A program made the position numbers and the translations under genes. Under the pieces are notes generated by a model. The model did no database searches. It was not told the DNA's origin and saw only the letters and a program-made list of their open reading frames with translations. A stretch of 7,363 nt of DNA from the NCBI GenBank assembly GCA_964614375.1, contig CAZTLI010000273.1, forward strand, positions 1 to 7,363, written 5' to 3'. This stretch comes from CAZTLI01 sp964614375. Lineage in GTDB: Bacteria > Chloroflexota > Anaerolineae > Aggregatilineales > Phototrophicaceae. Of this stretch, positions 6,595 through 7,363 are shown piece by piece (the first letter of the stretch is position 1; each line of letters starts with the position of its first letter).

Positions 6595-7041
6595 ATGGAC
6601 ATCAATGGAGAATTTACATTCAATTTGCCGCAGCGAGCTGTGTGGGATGTATTGCGCGACCCAAGAGTGCTGGCAGTCATCATCCCTATCTGCCGGGATA
6701 TGAAACAGGTTACAGACAGTACCTACACGGGAGTCCTCTTTTTTAAGGCGGGCAATATTGCGGGGACGTTTCGTGGCCATATTGAACTATGTAACATACA
6801 AGCGCCAGACAGTTATGAAATCAAGGTAAAAGGCGAAAGCACTGTAGGGGTTGTGAATATTTCAGGGAGTATGTATTTACAGGCTGAGGACGATAAGACG
6901 ATTATGCACTACAGTGGCACCATTCAATTTGGTGGACGAATAGCGAGCGTCGGGTCGCGCTTGCTTGATATGGCAGTGCGGTCAACGATGCAGCAAAGCT
7001 TTGATACATTACATCGCTATCTTCTCGCTCGACCCTCTTAA
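6595..7041 (+). CDS. CoxG-family SRPBCC protein, short form
   Basis: This 148-residue protein has the START/Bet v1-like (SRPBCC) fold of the CoxG family. Hallmarks are the N-terminal helix with AVWDVLRDP (15-23), IIPIC (29-33) where the family usually has IPGC, and the C-terminal helix GGRIASVGSRLLD (113-125). It ends 23 residues after that. CoxG from CO-oxidizing bacteria usually has a longer, hydrophobic C-terminal tail that tethers it to the membrane; this one has only the core, so it is probably soluble. CoxG is implicated in linking the Mo-dependent CO dehydrogenase to the membrane and its quinone pool, and the SRPBCC cavity binds hydrophobic ligands. Here the ligand is unknown. The start at 6595 has GGTGA six bases upstream. 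It lies 52 bases after the VWA gene, probably in the same operon, and a paralogue follows. Confidence 0.86.
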   Translation: MDINGEFTFNLPQRAVWDVLRDPRVLAVIIPICRDMKQVTDSTYTGVLFFKAGNIAGTFRGHIELCNIQAPDSYEIKVKGESTVGVVNISGSMYLQAEDDKTIMHYSGTIQFGGRIASVGSRLLDMAVRSTMQQSFDTLHRYLLARPS

Positions 7042-7191
7042 GGATGTACTCATTGCACTATCGTAGGAGAAAACTTTGTTCCGATTTCGGTATAGCGCTT
7101 TTCGATATGATATAACAATGATGTCCGTGGCCTGGCTGCTGTAGTTAAGACCATTCCAATACATATTTAGTTTAGTGCTCAGAGGTACTAT
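7042..7191. other. Intergenic region between the two CoxG-type genes
   Basis: These 150 bases hold no recognised gene. A small hairpin CCGA-TT-TCGG (7081-7090) is too short and lacks a T run, so it is not a terminator. TATGAT (7106-7111) and TATAAC (7111-7116) are -10-like but have no good -35. A 22-codon frame from TTG 7076 to a stop at 7144 has AGGAGA (7065-7070) in front and is probably chance. AGAGG at 7181-7185 is the ribosome binding site of the next gene. Confidence 0.45.
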
Positions 7192-7363
7192 ATGAAATTA
7201 GAAGGCGTGTATGAATTTTCGACTACTCGCGAGGTGGTGTGGGATATGCTGCAAGACCCCGAAGTGATGGGTAGTATCATTCCGGGATCGCAAGGAATGG
7301 AAAAGGTTGCAGAAAATCAATATGAAACCGCAGTGGTAGTTAAGATAGGGCCTGTGAGTGGAC
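7192..7363 (+). CDS. Second CoxG-family SRPBCC protein, 3' end outside window
   Basis: The first 57 codons of a gene that runs off the right edge. It aligns without gaps to the start of the preceding SRPBCC protein, with 19 of 57 residues identical. Shared residues include VWD (16-18), DP (22-23), IIP (29-31), Y44 and the K-x-G around 51-53. Its pocket-edge motif is IPGSQG, nearer the family consensus than the IPICRD of its neighbour, and VVVKIGPVSG (48-57) is typical of CoxG. The two are therefore diverged tandem paralogues rather than a recent copy, and may bind different ligands or partners. The ATG has AGAGG six bases upstream. Whether it carries the membrane tail its neighbour lacks cannot be seen. 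The family call is firm; the client enzyme is not known. Confidence 0.82.
   Translation, partial: MKLEGVYEFSTTREVVWDMLQDPEVMGSIIPGSQGMEKVAENQYETAVVVKIGPVSG

Noticed and set aside
7076..7144. A 22-codon leader-peptide-like frame starting at TTG after AGGAGA
   Set aside because: It starts with TTG, is very short, has no codon run suggesting attenuation and no terminator hairpin follows; one AGGAGA match is not enough.

Overview
This window of just under 7.4 kb is densely coding on the + strand only, with seven genes, two of them cut by the window edges. The gene families, the roughly even base composition and the pairing of a CoxD/CoxE/CoxG-type set with UvrD-like helicases best fit an environmental bacterium, probably of the Chloroflexota (Anaerolineae-like). 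That assignment is inference from gene content, since no rRNA or other taxonomic marker is present.

Left half (1-4316): a three-gene operon of DNA-end-processing type. It holds the C-terminal part of a degenerate superfamily 1 helicase-like protein, a complete UvrD/PcrA-like helicase with every classical motif, and a stand-alone RecB/AddB-type PD-(D/E)XK nuclease with a four-cysteine iron-sulfur signature. The genes overlap by 14 and 4 bases, so translation is probably coupled. Together they resemble an AddAB or AdnAB double-strand-break resection machine in which the inactive helicase and the nuclease of an AddB-like subunit are separate proteins and the active helicase has no fused nuclease.

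Middle (4317-4509): a 193-base gap with a perfect TTGACA hexamer, two 11-base hyphenated palindromes whose centres are 32 bases apart, and an 11-base direct repeat with a 22-base period. This is probably the control region of the second operon. No convincing terminator for the first operon is visible.

Right half (4510-7363): a MoxR-family AAA+ ATPase (CoxD-like), a VWA-domain protein with an intact MIDAS metal site (CoxE-like), and two tandem SRPBCC proteins of the CoxG family, the second running off the right edge. In CO dehydrogenase clusters such proteins mature the molybdenum hydroxylase (CoxD/CoxE) or act at the membrane interface with quinone (CoxG). No hydroxylase structural gene is in view, so the client enzyme is unknown and is expected, if anywhere nearby, beyond the right edge.

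There is no sign of a CRISPR array, insertion sequence, tRNA or rRNA. The most unusual element is the split helicase / pseudo-helicase / Fe-S nuclease operon. The most checkable regulatory signals are the palindromes and repeats in the 4.3-4.5 kb gap and a palindrome beside a TATAAT at 5361-5381.
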